A DNA stretch of 64,000 bases. It comes from Bifidobacterium thermophilum. Its GTDB lineage: Bacteria; Actinomycetota; Actinomycetes; Actinomycetales; Bifidobacteriaceae. The stretch is from contig JGZV01000001.1 in the NCBI GenBank assembly GCA_000741495.1, positions 62,001 to 126,000 on the forward strand, read 5' to 3'. Positions 1-9,935 of the stretch are shown here, piece by piece. A program made the position numbers and the translations under genes. Within the stretch, counting starts at the first letter, position 1. Every line of letters begins with the position of its first letter. A model generated the notes under the pieces. That model was not told the origin of the DNA, did no database searches, and saw only the letters and a program-made list of their open reading frames with translations.

Positions 1-60
1 AGGGCATGACCGCCTGAAGCGCGTACCATGCCAGAGAGGTTACGAAACCCGAGCAACGAA

Positions 61-102
61 TGCGCCCGGCAGACCGTCGTTGATGACGGCCAGCCGGGCG
101 CA
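61..102 (-). terminator. Hairpin downstream of argR
   Basis: A perfect 10-bp inverted repeat (TGCGCCCGGC at 61-70 and GCCGGGCGCA at 93-102) encloses a second small stem (CGTC/GACG). It lies just past the argR stop on the minus strand. There is no clear U-run, so it may be an intrinsic terminator or an mRNA 3'-end stabiliser. Nothing else is evident in bases 1-119; the next arginine gene (argG is usual here) is outside the window. Confidence 0.5.
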
Positions 103-119
103 CAGTCCGACGGTATCAA

Positions 120-638
120 TCAGTCACCGGCTTGCTGGCTGGTTGAGGCGATTTCCAACAACCATGAAGCTCGGGACGCGGCACGTTCATCATCCTTGCA
201 GATGATGAGTACGGTGTCATCGCCGGCAATGGTGCCCAACACATCATCAAGCGACTGACGATCCATGACGCTGGCGACATATTGCGCGGCCCCCGAGGGG
301 GTATGTACGACAACGAGATTGCGTGCCGCCGCCACCGAGGTGACCAAGCCGGAAAGGATCCTCGACATCTGCTGTTGCGCGGATTTCGGTGTCGCCGCCT
401 TCGCGTTGCTGGCGAGCACGTAGGCAACAGTCCCGTCTTCAAGCCGGGTTTTCGTTGCGTTGATCTCTTCCAAGTCACGACTGAGCGTCGCCTGGGTCAC
501 CTCGATGCCTTCATCGGAAAGCATACCGGACAACTGCGATTGGGAGGTGACGATGTGATGCACCAGCATCTCCTCAATCGCGCTCAGGCGTGCCGCCCGG
601 GATGCCGGTCGTTGCAGCGGGGTTTTGTTGTCTGCCAT
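120..638 (-). CDS. argR: Arginine repressor ArgR
   Basis: Transcriptional regulator that binds ARG boxes when complexed with arginine and represses arginine biosynthesis. The N-terminal winged helix carries the family helix [12 protein letters not shown], and the C-terminal oligomerisation/arginine-binding domain carries GDDTVLIIC. From the start at 638 it is 172 aa, the normal family length. In-frame starts at 674 and 671 exist, but they overlap argF and would add a leader not typical of the family; 638 lies 13 bp after the argF stop. It is the last gene of the argCJBDFR operon seen here and so probably controls its own transcription through the palindrome upstream of argC. Confidence 0.93.
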   Translation of the reverse strand: MADNKTPLQRPASRAARLSAIEEMLVHHIVTSQSQLSGMLSDEGIEVTQATLSRDLEEINATKTRLEDGTVAYVLASNAKAATPKSAQQQMSRILSGLVTSVAAARNLVVVHTPSGAAQYVASVMDRQSLDDVLGTIAGDDTVLIICKDDERAASRASWLLEIASTSQQAGD

Positions 639-651
639 ATCGTCACACAGC

Positions 652-1617
652 TCAGGCGAGCAGGCTTTCATCACCGCGAAGCTGTCCAGTCAGCCAGGTC
701 AGCAGTGCTTTCTGGGCATGCAGACGGTTCTCCGCCTCATCCCAAACCACGGATTGCGGCCCGTCAATCACCGAAGCGGTGACTTCCTTTCCGCGGTATG
801 CCGGCAAGCAGTGCTGGAAGAGAGCATCGGGCTTGGCGAGCTTCATCAGCTCGTCGTTGACCTGGTAATCCCAGAACGGCTTGGAACGTTTCTCATACTC
901 CGATTCCTCGCCCATGGACACCCATGTGTCGGTGAACACGCAGTCAGCGCCGTCCACGGCTTCACGCGGATCCGTGGTCACGAGAATGGAACCGCCGTTT
1001 TGGGCTGCGATACGCTTGGCGTCATCGACAATATCCTGCGCCGGCAGGTAGCCGTACGGACCAGCGATACGAACGTTCATGCCGGCGGTCGCGCCTGCCA
1101 ACAGATAGGAGTTCGCCATATTGTTGGCGGCATCGCCCAGATACGCGATGGTCTGTCCGGCGAGCGCGTCGACTCCCCCGCGGAACTGTGCTATGGTCAT
1201 GAAGTCGGCAAGCACCTGGCAGGGGTGGAACTGGTCGGTCAGCGCATTGACGACCGGAACGGTCGCATACTTGGCCATTTCTTCGACACGCTCCTGGCCG
1301 AATGTACGCCATACAATGCCGTAGGCCATGCGGGTGAGGACGCGCGCGGTGTCCGCAACCGGCTCGCCGCGGCCAAGCTGGGAACCGGACTTGTCGATGA
1401 CCAGCGGATAGCCGCCGAGCTCGGCGACACCGATCGAGAAGCTTGAACGGGTGCGGGTGCTGGGCTTATCGAACAGCACGGCAACGCCTTGGGGCCCTTC
1501 GAACGGCCGCTTGTAGAAACGGTTTTCACGGAATTTCAGTCCGAGCGCGATGATTTGCTTCTGCTCGTCATGGTTGACGTCATCGTCGCGCAGCATGTGG
1601 CGCAATTGTCCATCCAT
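652..1617 (-). CDS. argF: Ornithine carbamoyltransferase
   Basis: Transfers the carbamoyl group of carbamoyl phosphate to ornithine, giving citrulline, in the cytoplasm. The carbamoyl-phosphate loop STRTR sits at residues 53-57, an HPCQ motif at roughly residue 135, and the ornithine-side HCLPAYRG motif near residue 270. At 321 aa it has the usual family length. The start has a strong AAGGAGA ribosome-binding site. It is fifth in the operon; argD ends 74 bp upstream and argR follows closely. With no arginine deiminase or carbamate kinase nearby, the context is biosynthetic rather than catabolic. Confidence 0.96.
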   Translation of the reverse strand: MDGQLRHMLRDDDVNHDEQKQIIALGLKFRENRFYKRPFEGPQGVAVLFDKPSTRTRSSFSIGVAELGGYPLVIDKSGSQLGRGEPVADTARVLTRMAYGIVWRTFGQERVEEMAKYATVPVVNALTDQFHPCQVLADFMTIAQFRGGVDALAGQTIAYLGDAANNMANSYLLAGATAGMNVRIAGPYGYLPAQDIVDDAKRIAAQNGGSILVTTDPREAVDGADCVFTDTWVSMGEESEYEKRSKPFWDYQVNDELMKLAKPDALFQHCLPAYRGKEVTASVIDGPQSVVWDEAENRLHAQKALLTWLTGQLRGDESLLA

Positions 1618-1691
1618 ACGTATTCTCCTTCTTGTTTGCCTGGCACAAGATGTGTCGGGGGTGATCCACGGGATTGTCGGCGTATTGGCGA

Positions 1692-2990
1692 TCAGTCGTC
1701 TGTCAGATCGCTGGGTACGGCCGCCATAATCGATATCGCCTCATCGACATCCTGTTCGGATACGATCAGCGGCGGCGCCAGTCGCAACGCGTCTGGGGCG
1801 ACCGCATTGACGATCAGTCCGTGTTCGAGCATCCAGTTCATGGCGGCGTGCGCGCACGGATGAGTCAGTTCGACAGCATCCAGCAAGCCGGCGCCACGCG
1901 TGGACTTGAACAGCGGGTTGCCGGTGGCCATGATGCCGTCGCGCAGCTGTTCGCCTCGCGCTTGGGCGTTGGCGAGCAGATTGTCCTGTTCGATGACTCC
2001 AAGCGTGGCGAGCGCGGCCGCAGCGCCGAGCGGATTGCCGGCGAAGGTCGAGCCGTGCGAACCAGGGGTGAACAGGTCGGACAGTTGCTGGCCGAAGGCG
2101 ATCATGCCGCCCATCGGGAAACCTCCGGCCACGCCCTTGGCGAAGGTGATGATGTCGGGTGTCACGCCTCCGGACAGCTCCTCCCGCTGGAACGCGAACC
2201 AGCTGCCAGTACGGCCGATACCGGTCTGGACTTCATCGATGATGAGCAGCGCATGATGCTCGTCGCACAGTGCTCGCGCCTGACGGACGTAGTCTGCGCC
2301 CACTGGCATGACACCGGCCTCGCCTTGGATGAGTTCCATGATGACCGCGGCGACCGGGCCTTTGCCGTTGGCTGCGTTTGAGGTGGCGTCGAATGCCGCT
2401 TTGAGCGCCTCGGCATCTCCCGGTTCAACGAATTCGATTGCGGGAACGAGCGGTTCGAACGGTGTGCGGATAACCGGTTTCCACGTGGCGCTCAATGCGC
2501 CCAAGGTACGGCCGTGGAAGCCATGGACCATGGAAATGATGCGTGCCGGCTTGCCCCCCTCTTCAGGCAGAGCACCGGGCAGGGTACGACCGTACAGTTT
2601 CGCGAGTTTGAGTGCAGCCTCGTTGCCTTCGGCCCCGGAATTGCCGAAGTAGACGTGGGATCCTTCTGGTGCTCCGGCGAGTTTCACCAGTTTCGCGGCG
2701 AGCTCGATTTGCGGTTCGGTCGCGAAATAATTGCTGGTGTGCGCGACTTTGGCGGCTTGCTCGCTGATGGCTTTGACCCATGCGGGATGGGCGTAGCCGA
2801 GGGAATTGACGGCAATGCCGGCAAGGAAATCGAGGTATTCGTTGCCGTCGATATCCCAGATGCGGGTGCCTTCGCCGTGATCCATAACACGCAGCGGCGT
2901 GCCGAACACGTTCATGTGCACTTGCGCATACTTGCCGAGCCACACTTGGTCTTTGGCACCGAGATCTTCAAGCTGTTCACTAGTCGTCAT
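1692..2990 (-). CDS. argD: Acetylornithine aminotransferase
   Basis: Class III PLP aminotransferase that converts N-acetylglutamate semialdehyde plus glutamate to N-acetylornithine. The PLP lysine is K285 in [10 protein letters not shown]; upstream are the cofactor-contacting stretch [11 protein letters not shown] (about 116-126) and the [11 protein letters not shown] motif (about 250-260). Its 432 aa make it slightly longer than the roughly 400-aa bacterial enzymes. The start overlaps the argB stop by 11 bp, suggesting translational coupling. Family members can also act as succinyldiaminopimelate aminotransferase, so a second role in lysine synthesis is possible. Confidence 0.95.
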   Translation of the reverse strand: MTTSEQLEDLGAKDQVWLGKYAQVHMNVFGTPLRVMDHGEGTRIWDIDGNEYLDFLAGIAVNSLGYAHPAWVKAISEQAAKVAHTSNYFATEPQIELAAKLVKLAGAPEGSHVYFGNSGAEGNEAALKLAKLYGRTLPGALPEEGGKPARIISMVHGFHGRTLGALSATWKPVIRTPFEPLVPAIEFVEPGDAEALKAAFDATSNAANGKGPVAAVIMELIQGEAGVMPVGADYVRQARALCDEHHALLIIDEVQTGIGRTGSWFAFQREELSGGVTPDIITFAKGVAGGFPMGGMIAFGQQLSDLFTPGSHGSTFAGNPLGAAAALATLGVIEQDNLLANAQARGEQLRDGIMATGNPLFKSTRGAGLLDAVELTHPCAHAAMNWMLEHGLIVNAVAPDALRLAPPLIVSEQDVDEAISIMAAVPSDLTDD

Positions 2991-3933
2991 ATGAGCTCCT
3001 CATTTCTACACCGTCGTCGGGCACGACCATGGTGCCGATGCCGGCGGTGGTGAATATCTCGTTCAGGATGGAATGCGGTTTCCGTCCGTCGATGATATGC
3101 GCCTGTGGCACTCCCCCGTCGAGGGCGCGTACGCATGCTTCCATCTTGGGACGCATGCCGCTTTCCAAGTCGGGCAGCATGTCGCGCAGGTTTTCGACGC
3201 CGATGCTGCCGATCAGGGAGTTGCGGTCCGGCCAGTCGGCGTACAAGCCGTCCACGTCAGTGAGGATGATGAGTTTGCGTGCACCGAGCGCTGATGCCAG
3301 GGCGGCGGCCGCGGAGTCGGCGTTCACGTTGAGCACCTGCGTAGCGTCTTCCTCGTCGGGGGCGACGGAGGAGACCACGGGGATACGCCCCGCGGCGATG
3401 AGATCTTCGACGGCGGAGGCATCAACGCTGACCACGTCACCGACCAAGCCGATATCGGTGGGCGTGCCGTCGATGACCGGCCTGCGCTTCATGGCGGAGA
3501 ACAGACCGCCATCCTCGCCGGAGAGGCCTACGGCCATGGGGCCATGGGAGTTGATGTAGCCGACCAGTTCGCGGGAGACCTTGCCGGTGAGCACCATGCG
3601 CACGACGTCCATCGCCTCGGGCGAGGTGACACGCAGGCCGCCTTTGAATTCGGATTTGATGCCAAGCGCTTTGAGCATCTTGGAAATCTGGGGGCCGCCG
3701 CCGTGGACGACGACGGGATGCATGCCCACTTGGCGCAGGAACACCATGTCTTCGGCGAAGCATTGTTTGAGATGCTCGTCGACCATGGCGTTGCCGCCGT
3801 ATTTGATGACGATTCGTTGCCCGGCGAACTCCTCAAGCCAAGGAAGCGCTTCGATGAGTACTTCGGCTTTCTGATCCGGCCTCAGGTCGGTGTGTACGTC
3901 CAGGTGGTAGCCTGGGCCTTTCAATTCACTCAT
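2980..3933 (-). CDS. argB: Acetylglutamate kinase
   Basis: Phosphorylates N-acetylglutamate at the gamma carboxylate. Amino-acid kinase fold: the phosphate-binding lysine is K44 in IKYGGNAM, the substrate glycine loop is VHGGGPQ near residues 77-82, and ILTDVDGLY lies in the C-terminal nucleotide-binding half. It is 317 aa. An N-terminal extension before the kinase core is usual for the arginine-inhibited hexameric type, so feedback inhibition is likely (inference). It lies between argJ (58 bp upstream) and argD (overlapping). Confidence 0.96.
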   Translation of the reverse strand: MSELKGPGYHLDVHTDLRPDQKAEVLIEALPWLEEFAGQRIVIKYGGNAMVDEHLKQCFAEDMVFLRQVGMHPVVVHGGGPQISKMLKALGIKSEFKGGLRVTSPEAMDVVRMVLTGKVSRELVGYINSHGPMAVGLSGEDGGLFSAMKRRPVIDGTPTDIGLVGDVVSVDASAVEDLIAAGRIPVVSSVAPDEEDATQVLNVNADSAAAALASALGARKLIILTDVDGLYADWPDRNSLIGSIGVENLRDMLPDLESGMRPKMEACVRALDGGVPQAHIIDGRKPHSILNEIFTTAGIGTMVVPDDGVEMRSSYDD

Positions 3934-3990
3934 GCCGTTCTTTCTATCGGTTCTGGTATGCCATGCTTGGGATGGCGCGTTGGTGAGCGT

Positions 3991-5160
3991 TCAGCTCTCG
4001 TAGTCGGCGTTGATATGGACGTATTCGTGGGTCAGATCGTCGGTCCATACGGTCGCCTCGGCGTCACCGGCGTTGAGATACACATCAACACCGACTTCAC
4101 GCGGGGTCATATCGACCTCGGAACGGTCGCGACCGGTGCCGCCGCCCTGGCAGATCCGTACACCGTTGACGTCGACATCCACGTGCGTCGGGTCGAAGGG
4201 GGCGACATCCGGCGGAACCGTACCCAGCGAGCTGAGGATACGACCCCAGTTCGGATCATTGCCGCTGACCGCGCATTTGAACAGGTTCGATGCGGCGATG
4301 GCACGCCCGCACGCCAGTGCCGCATCTTCGCTCGTAGCCCCGTGGATGCTGATGCGGATGTCGTGGCTGGCGCCTTCACCGTCGCCGACGATCTGGCGGG
4401 CGAGGGATGCGCACGCCTGGCGAACCAGATCGTTGAACTCGTCGGGATCCGGTTCGACCCCGGAAGCGCCTGAAGCGAGCAGCAGGACCGTGTCATTGGT
4501 AGACATGCAGCCGTCAGTATCAATGCGGTTGAACGTGACTGAAGTGCCTGCAGACAGTGCCGCTTGCATGGCACCGGGAGTGACGACGGCGTCGGTGGTG
4601 ATGACGCACAGCATGGTCGCCAGCTGTGGGGCGATCATGCCGGAGCCCTTGACCATACCGCCGATACGGTATCCCTTGCCTTCCAATGCCACGGTTTTCG
4701 GCTTGGTATCGGTGGTCATGATGGCGTGTGCGGCATCGCTTCCGCCGTGTTCACCATCGTCAAGATGGTTGTAGGCTTCGTGGACGCCGGCCAGCACATG
4801 GTCAAGCGGCAGAAGCTCACCGATCAAGCCAGTTGAGCATACGGCGATTTGACTGTCGGCGACGCCGAGCAGCCCCGCCGCCTCATGCGCTGTGGCCTGG
4901 GACTGTTCGAAGCCCGGCTGGCCGGTGCACGCGTTCGCGCCACCGGAATTGAGCACGACAGCCTTCAGATGGCCGTCCGCGACCGCTGCGCGCGACCATT
5001 GTACGGGCGCCGCGCAGAACCTGTTGGAGGTGAATACGCCGGCCGCCGCATCAAGCGGACCGTTGTTAACGACGAAAGCGAGATCTTGCTTGCCGGCTTT
5101 GGATGAGATGCCAGCGACCACTCCTGCCGCGGAGAATCCTTGTGCGAACGTTACACTCAT
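3991..5160 (-). CDS. argJ: Bifunctional glutamate N-acetyltransferase / amino-acid acetyltransferase ArgJ
   Basis: Recycles the acetyl group from N-acetylornithine to glutamate; bifunctional members also acetylate glutamate from acetyl-CoA. The precursor cleaves itself before the threonine in the ATMLCVITTDA motif (T182), giving alpha and beta chains; the motif is intact. It is 389 aa, standard for the family. The start overlaps the argC stop (ATGA-type overlap, 5157-5160). Presence of argJ, with no argE or argA seen here, implies the cyclic acetyl pathway. Confidence 0.96.
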   Translation of the reverse strand: MSVTFAQGFSAAGVVAGISSKAGKQDLAFVVNNGPLDAAAGVFTSNRFCAAPVQWSRAAVADGHLKAVVLNSGGANACTGQPGFEQSQATAHEAAGLLGVADSQIAVCSTGLIGELLPLDHVLAGVHEAYNHLDDGEHGGSDAAHAIMTTDTKPKTVALEGKGYRIGGMVKGSGMIAPQLATMLCVITTDAVVTPGAMQAALSAGTSVTFNRIDTDGCMSTNDTVLLLASGASGVEPDPDEFNDLVRQACASLARQIVGDGEGASHDIRISIHGATSEDAALACGRAIAASNLFKCAVSGNDPNWGRILSSLGTVPPDVAPFDPTHVDVDVNGVRICQGGGTGRDRSEVDMTPREVGVDVYLNAGDAEATVWTDDLTHEYVHINADYES

Positions 5161-6251
5161 GGTGCCACTCCAATCTTGGTCAGACCCTGATCCTCGGGAA
5201 GCCCCAAGGCGATATTAAGCGATTCGACCGCCTGTCCGGCGGTTCCCCTGTTGAGGTTGTCAATGGCCGCGAAGGCGATGATCCTGCCGGCTCGACGGTC
5301 GGCGACGATTTGAACGTGTGCAGCGTTCGAGCCGATTACATTGCCGGTCGCCGGAAGCGTGCCCTGCGGCAGCACGGTGATGAAGTCCTGCCCCGCGTAC
5401 GCCTGCTCCCACACTGCGTGGAGCTGATCGTCGTCAAGGTCACGCGCCGCTTCGGTCATCGGCGCGCTGACCGTGGCGAGAATGCCGCGGGCCATCGGCA
5501 CCAGCACCGGGGTGAACGACAGGGAGAATTGCGACGCCTGCGCAGCCTGCAAGCCGGCGGCATGAGCGAAGTTCTGCAGGATTTCAGGAATATGGCGATG
5601 TGTGCCGCCGACCCCGTACGGCAAGGCCGACCCGAAGGCTTCAGCGGCTAGCAGGTTGGTACGCTTGAGGTTTTTTCCAGCGCCTGAGTATCCGACAGCA
5701 AGGTCGGCAACAATACCGGTGGATTCGACCAGACCTTCGGCAATGCCGGGTTGCAATGCGAATGTGGTCGCGGTGACATTGCACCCCGGGCCTGCGATAC
5801 GCCTGGCGCCCGGCAGTGCGGCACGCTGGCGGATGTAGGATCCGTCGGCGTTCTTGCCGGTGATGAGCTCGGGCATGCCGTACGTCCAGTGCTCGTAGAA
5901 AACACCGCCGTAGAAGTCGTCCCATGCTGCACGTTCTTCAAGACGATGGTCAGCACCCAAATCGACCACAATGGATTGCGGGTCGAGCTTGGCCGCCAAC
6001 GCGCCCGACGCCCCGTGAGGTAGCGCGAGCACGATGACATCATGCCCGTTGAGCACTTCCGGCGTGGTGTCTTCCACCGTCAAATCGGCAAGTTGCGGAA
6101 TATGCGGCATATGCTTACCCAAGCGGTCTCCCACCGATGAGTGTCCCGCGACGCACGTCACCTTGAAATCGGGGTGCGCCGCGAGGATGCGCAACGCCTC
6201 CCCGCCCGCGTATCCGGTGGCTCCCGCCACCGCGACGGTGTATTGTGCCAT
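5157..6251 (-). CDS. argC: N-acetyl-gamma-glutamyl-phosphate reductase
   Basis: NADPH-dependent reduction of N-acetylglutamyl phosphate to the semialdehyde. The N-terminal Rossmann motif GATGYAGGE is at residues 10-18, and the catalytic cysteine is C157 in GPGCNVTA. The 364 aa length is normal. It is first in the operon, 70 bp downstream of the palindromic ARG-box-like site, so it should be the most directly ArgR-controlled gene. Confidence 0.96.
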   Translation of the reverse strand: MAQYTVAVAGATGYAGGEALRILAAHPDFKVTCVAGHSSVGDRLGKHMPHIPQLADLTVEDTTPEVLNGHDVIVLALPHGASGALAAKLDPQSIVVDLGADHRLEERAAWDDFYGGVFYEHWTYGMPELITGKNADGSYIRQRAALPGARRIAGPGCNVTATTFALQPGIAEGLVESTGIVADLAVGYSGAGKNLKRTNLLAAEAFGSALPYGVGGTHRHIPEILQNFAHAAGLQAAQASQFSLSFTPVLVPMARGILATVSAPMTEAARDLDDDQLHAVWEQAYAGQDFITVLPQGTLPATGNVIGSNAAHVQIVADRRAGRIIAFAAIDNLNRGTAGQAVESLNIALGLPEDQGLTKIGVAP

Positions 6252-6299
6252 ATCACATCACTTCCCATGCATCATGGCTGTCGTAGTTGATACGACCAG

Positions 6300-6338
6300 T
6301 GTAGCATATCTATACAAGACAATGCATAATTATGCATA
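6300..6338 (-). promoter_or_regulatory. ARG-box-like operator and promoter of the arg operon
   Basis: A perfect 16-bp palindrome, ATGCATAATTATGCAT at 6322-6337, lies 71-86 bp upstream of argC. It is AT-rich in a GC-rich genome and resembles ARG boxes, which are palindromes with a TGCAT/TGAAT half-site. On the minus strand it is followed by TACACT as a possible -10 element, with the palindrome covering the -35 region, so bound ArgR would block polymerase. ArgR is encoded at the end of the same operon. Confidence 0.75.
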
Positions 6339-6358
6339 GGCGTGTCGTGCGGGTGTGT

Positions 6359-7132
6359 TCAGGCGCTCAAGGAATCCGATCCGGAACCGCCGACGCCATA
6401 CAGCTGGCTACCCAACATCTGATACACGTCGGCAGACGTCACCCCATTGATGAGCATCCACGCCCATACCACCGTGAGTATGACATCAATGATGACCGCG
6501 GCAATGGCGAAACCACGGCCCTTCATGTGGAACGTCTTCGACCGCCATATGGACACCGCACCAAGGATGGCGGGGAGAATCGGCAGCCCAAGCAACGCGA
6601 ACACGAACGAGACGATGGCCGACGTATCCCAACGCCCATACAGCGGATTGGACCGCGGATCGTTCAAATCAATGCCGTGATAATAGTTCGGCTCGTATCC
6701 CGGCTGGCCAGGGAGCGGACGTCCGTCAGGCGACTGCGGATAATAGCCCTGCTGACCATACCCCGGATATTGGCCGGGGTACCCCTGATTGGCCCCATAC
6801 CGGTTGGGCTGTTGGGGTTGGCCTGGCTGGCCTGGCTGTGCGGCACCTTGCTGTCTGCCGGATTGACCGTCCTGTCCGAAACCGAACATCGCGAACGGAT
6901 TCTGTGCCTCCTGACCGGTGCTGTCACCGCTGTTTTGCACCGGTTTTACGGGTTCCTCGGCATGACCGAACTGGTAAGGATCGTAATTCTTCGGGAACTG
7001 ACTACGCATCGCACCATATTCCGGGACATCGTTGCGCGGCGCGCCCGCGGCACCAGTCGTCGCCTGCGCCCCCTCCCCAGCGGGTATCTGGGTTGCGGCA
7101 GGCATGGGTGATAGGCGATCAGGTTCAGTCAT
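6359..7132 (-). CDS. DUF4190-type membrane protein with Gln/Gly/Tyr/Pro-rich N-terminus
   Basis: 257 aa. Residues 1-165 are low-complexity and rich in G, Q, P and Y (for example QPGQPGQPQQPNRYG), predicted to be disordered. Two hydrophobic segments follow at about 171-196 and 207-229, with a short loop between them, as in DUF4190 proteins. The start has an excellent GAGGAGG ribosome-binding site. Such tails are common in actinobacterial small membrane proteins of unknown function. It lies between the arg operon and pheT on the same strand; no operon link is evident. Confidence 0.65.
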   Translation of the reverse strand: MTEPDRLSPMPAATQIPAGEGAQATTGAAGAPRNDVPEYGAMRSQFPKNYDPYQFGHAEEPVKPVQNSGDSTGQEAQNPFAMFGFGQDGQSGRQQGAAQPGQPGQPQQPNRYGANQGYPGQYPGYGQQGYYPQSPDGRPLPGQPGYEPNYYHGIDLNDPRSNPLYGRWDTSAIVSFVFALLGLPILPAILGAVSIWRSKTFHMKGRGFAIAAVIIDVILTVVWAWMLINGVTSADVYQMLGSQLYGVGGSGSDSLSA

Positions 7133-7210
7133 GGTTCCTCCTCGGGTACCGAGTATTCACAGCATATTCGCCTTGCGTATGACAAGGCGCCTGCATGCCA
7201 TCAGGTACAC

Positions 7211-7244
7211 GTCTGCCGGCACTGGTTTCCCGGTACCGGCAGAC
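7211..7244 (-). terminator. Hairpin downstream of pheT
   Basis: GTCTGCCGG (7211-7219) pairs with CCGGCAGAC (7236-7244), with further pairing inside the loop. It lies 75 bp past the pheT stop in the gap before the DUF4190 gene. There is no clear U-run on the transcript. Confidence 0.45.
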
Positions 7245-7318
7245 GGTTTCAATCAGACAATTCAGTCGGTATGCCGTGCGTGCACCACGATAGCACTACA
7301 ACACGGGCATAGGCTGGC

Positions 7319-9928
7319 TCAGGCTCGCAATTGCGCGCCCAGCTCAGCGGCAGCATCAGTGACGGCCTTACGGACCGTGACGCTGTCCTGGGAGTCGAAG
7401 GTCTTGTCCGCCGAACGGAAGACCACCGAGAAGGCGAGCGACTTCTTGCCCTCTCCCAGCTGGTCGCCGGTGAACACGTCGAACAGCTGGATGGATTCCA
7501 GCTGGTCACCGGCCGCCTTACGGATCGCGGCTTCCAGCTGGGCGGCGCTGACCGTATCAGGAACGGTGAACGCAAGATCCTGCTTGACCGGAGGGAACGT
7601 TGAAATCGGCTTGGCCTGGACAGGCTTGCCGTCAAGCGTGGCGAACAACGCGGTCAGATTGAGCTCGAAGGCGGCAGTGTGCGCCGGGAATTCAAGTGCC
7701 TCATTGACATGCGGATGCAATTCGCCGACCATACCCACCACAGTGTCGCCGGCAAGCACCTCCGCGGCACGGCCAGGATGCCATTGCGTCGGAACGTCAG
7801 CAGCCGCCGGCTGCGATAGCGTCAGATGCGCACCAAGACGGTCACTGATCCGTTGCACGGCCTCGACCGCGTCAGACCAATCGACATCACGATGCACGCC
7901 AAGCCAGCCGCTCTCCTCCGCCTTGCCGGCAAGAATGCCAGCAACATGCAGCGGCTGATCAGGCAAACCCGCATCCAACGCCTTCAACTGCGCCTCAGTC
8001 GGCTTGACACCGCCCGGCAGCGCCGGAATCGCTGGAGCGTTCGGATCCCACAGATAGACGTGGCCGATCTCGTACAGGCTGACATTCTCGATACCACGAC
8101 GCAGGTTGCGCTGCACGGTGTGCGCCAAGGTCGGCAGGACTTCGCGGCGCAGGAACGGACGGTCTCCAGCGAGCGGGTTCGCGATTTCCACGCTGACGGG
8201 CTTGACCGCGTCGGCGTCATAGGAGAACGCCTTGTAGTCGGCGTCGCCGACGAACGGGTAGCTCAGCGTCTCGACCATACCGTATTCGGCGAGCTCGTTG
8301 GCCACCTCACGGCGATGACGCTGGTCAGGGGTCAAGCCGACCGCGCCGGATACGGGGGCCGGCGGCACGGTGGTCGGAATCTGGTCGTAGCCGACCAGAC
8401 GGGCGACTTCCTCGACCAAATCGCACGGCTCGTTCAAATCAGGACGCCACGTCGGCGGGGTGACGGAGAATTCGCCATTGCCGCCACCGGCGACCGTGCA
8501 GCCGATATCGGTGAGGATATCGCTGATGTTATTAACCTGAATGTCAAGACCGGCCACACGACGCACCTCATCGGCCTTGAAATGAATCGGACGGCGATGA
8601 TGCGTGTTGTTCACATCCGTAGGATGTTCCGACGGCTCGCCATTGCCGTACTTGGTCATCAGCTCTGCGGCCATCTGTGCGGCAGCCGGCTGCAATGCGA
8701 AGTCCACGCCGCGTTCGAAACGCTTCGACGCTTCGGAAGGAATCTTGTGACGGCGGGCGGAACGTGCGATCGTCACCTGATCAAAATGCGCGGATTCCAA
8801 CAGCACGTTCTTCGTTTCGGCGGTCACTTCGCCGTACAAGCCGCCCATCACGCCGGCGATGCCAAGGATTCGTGAACCATGCTTGCCGTTCGGCGAATCC
8901 GTGATCAGCAGGTCTTCCGGGCTCAAGTCATGATCCTTGCCATCCAACGTGGTGAGCTTCTCACCCGCCTTGGCGCGACGCACGACAATCGGACCTTCAA
9001 TCTTGTCCAGATCATAGGCGTGCATCGGCTGGCCCAAATCAAGCATCACATAGTTGGTGACATCCACAGCGAGCGAAATGGAGCGCATGCCGGCACGGAT
9101 CAAACGGCGACGCATCCAGTTCGGGGTGTGCGAGGACGGATCGAAATTATGCACGGCACGGGCATAATAGCGGTCGCAGCCGGGGACGCCGTGAATCGGG
9201 TTGTCATCCTCAATCGACACTTCAATATCAGACGGGGTACCAGCGGCAACACCGGTCAGATCCGGGGCTTTGCGATTGAGCTCAGCCACCGGATCGGTGA
9301 ACTTCGCTCCGGTGGAATGATGGTACTCGCGCGCCACACCGCGGTAGGACAGCGTGTACCCGCGGTCCGGGGTGATGTTGATCTCGAGGATCGGCTGGTC
9401 CAGATGCAGCAGGTGCATCGCGTCGTCGCCAGGCTTGAGCGCCTCGTATTCGTCAGGCGTGAAGCCGTAGTTGCGCAGCAGGATGATACCGTCATGGTTG
9501 TCGCCGAGTCCGAGTTCGCGTTCGGAAGCGCACATGCCGTCGGACATATGTCCGTAGGTCTTGCGTGGTTCGATACGGAAATCACCGGGCAGCACAGCTC
9601 CCGGCAGCGTGACGACAACCTTCTCGCCGGCAGCCATATTCGGCGCTCCGCACACGATGCCGCGCGGCACCTTGTTGCCGTTCTCGTCAACGGCATTGTA
9701 CTTGTCGCCGACATCCACATGGCACCAGTTGATGGTCTTGCCGTTCTTCTGCGGTTCCGGCGTGGCATCCACCACATAGCCGACCACGATCGGACCGGTC
9801 ACTTGGGAAGCATGGATCTGTTCCTCTTCGAGACCGACCTTGACAAGGTCCTTGGCAAGCTGTTCATAGGTCAGGCCCTGGGGAACCTCGACGTGTTCCT
9901 TGAGCCAGTCAATATCAACCATAGGCAT
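7319..9928 (-). CDS. pheT: Phenylalanine--tRNA ligase beta subunit
   Basis: Non-catalytic but essential subunit of the (alpha-beta)2 PheRS; it binds tRNA-Phe and carries the B3/B4 editing domain. Domain order fits the family: EMAP-type tRNA-binding domain near residues 40-160, B3/B4 centrally, B5 around 430-510, then the catalytic-like core and a C-terminal ferredoxin-fold anticodon-binding domain (from about 775, near FPPVKQDLAF). At 869 aa it is somewhat longer than the roughly 800-aa norm, as in other actinobacteria. It starts 7 bp after the pheS stop; MPMVDIDW or the third codon (MVDIDW) is the start. Confidence 0.96.
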   Translation of the reverse strand: MPMVDIDWLKEHVEVPQGLTYEQLAKDLVKVGLEEEQIHASQVTGPIVVGYVVDATPEPQKNGKTINWCHVDVGDKYNAVDENGNKVPRGIVCGAPNMAAGEKVVVTLPGAVLPGDFRIEPRKTYGHMSDGMCASERELGLGDNHDGIILLRNYGFTPDEYEALKPGDDAMHLLHLDQPILEINITPDRGYTLSYRGVAREYHHSTGAKFTDPVAELNRKAPDLTGVAAGTPSDIEVSIEDDNPIHGVPGCDRYYARAVHNFDPSSHTPNWMRRRLIRAGMRSISLAVDVTNYVMLDLGQPMHAYDLDKIEGPIVVRRAKAGEKLTTLDGKDHDLSPEDLLITDSPNGKHGSRILGIAGVMGGLYGEVTAETKNVLLESAHFDQVTIARSARRHKIPSEASKRFERGVDFALQPAAAQMAAELMTKYGNGEPSEHPTDVNNTHHRRPIHFKADEVRRVAGLDIQVNNISDILTDIGCTVAGGGNGEFSVTPPTWRPDLNEPCDLVEEVARLVGYDQIPTTVPPAPVSGAVGLTPDQRHRREVANELAEYGMVETLSYPFVGDADYKAFSYDADAVKPVSVEIANPLAGDRPFLRREVLPTLAHTVQRNLRRGIENVSLYEIGHVYLWDPNAPAIPALPGGVKPTEAQLKALDAGLPDQPLHVAGILAGKAEESGWLGVHRDVDWSDAVEAVQRISDRLGAHLTLSQPAAADVPTQWHPGRAAEVLAGDTVVGMVGELHPHVNEALEFPAHTAAFELNLTALFATLDGKPVQAKPISTFPPVKQDLAFTVPDTVSAAQLEAAIRKAAGDQLESIQLFDVFTGDQLGEGKKSLAFSVVFRSADKTFDSQDSVTVRKAVTDAAAELGAQLRA

Positions 9929-9935
9929 GGGTCAA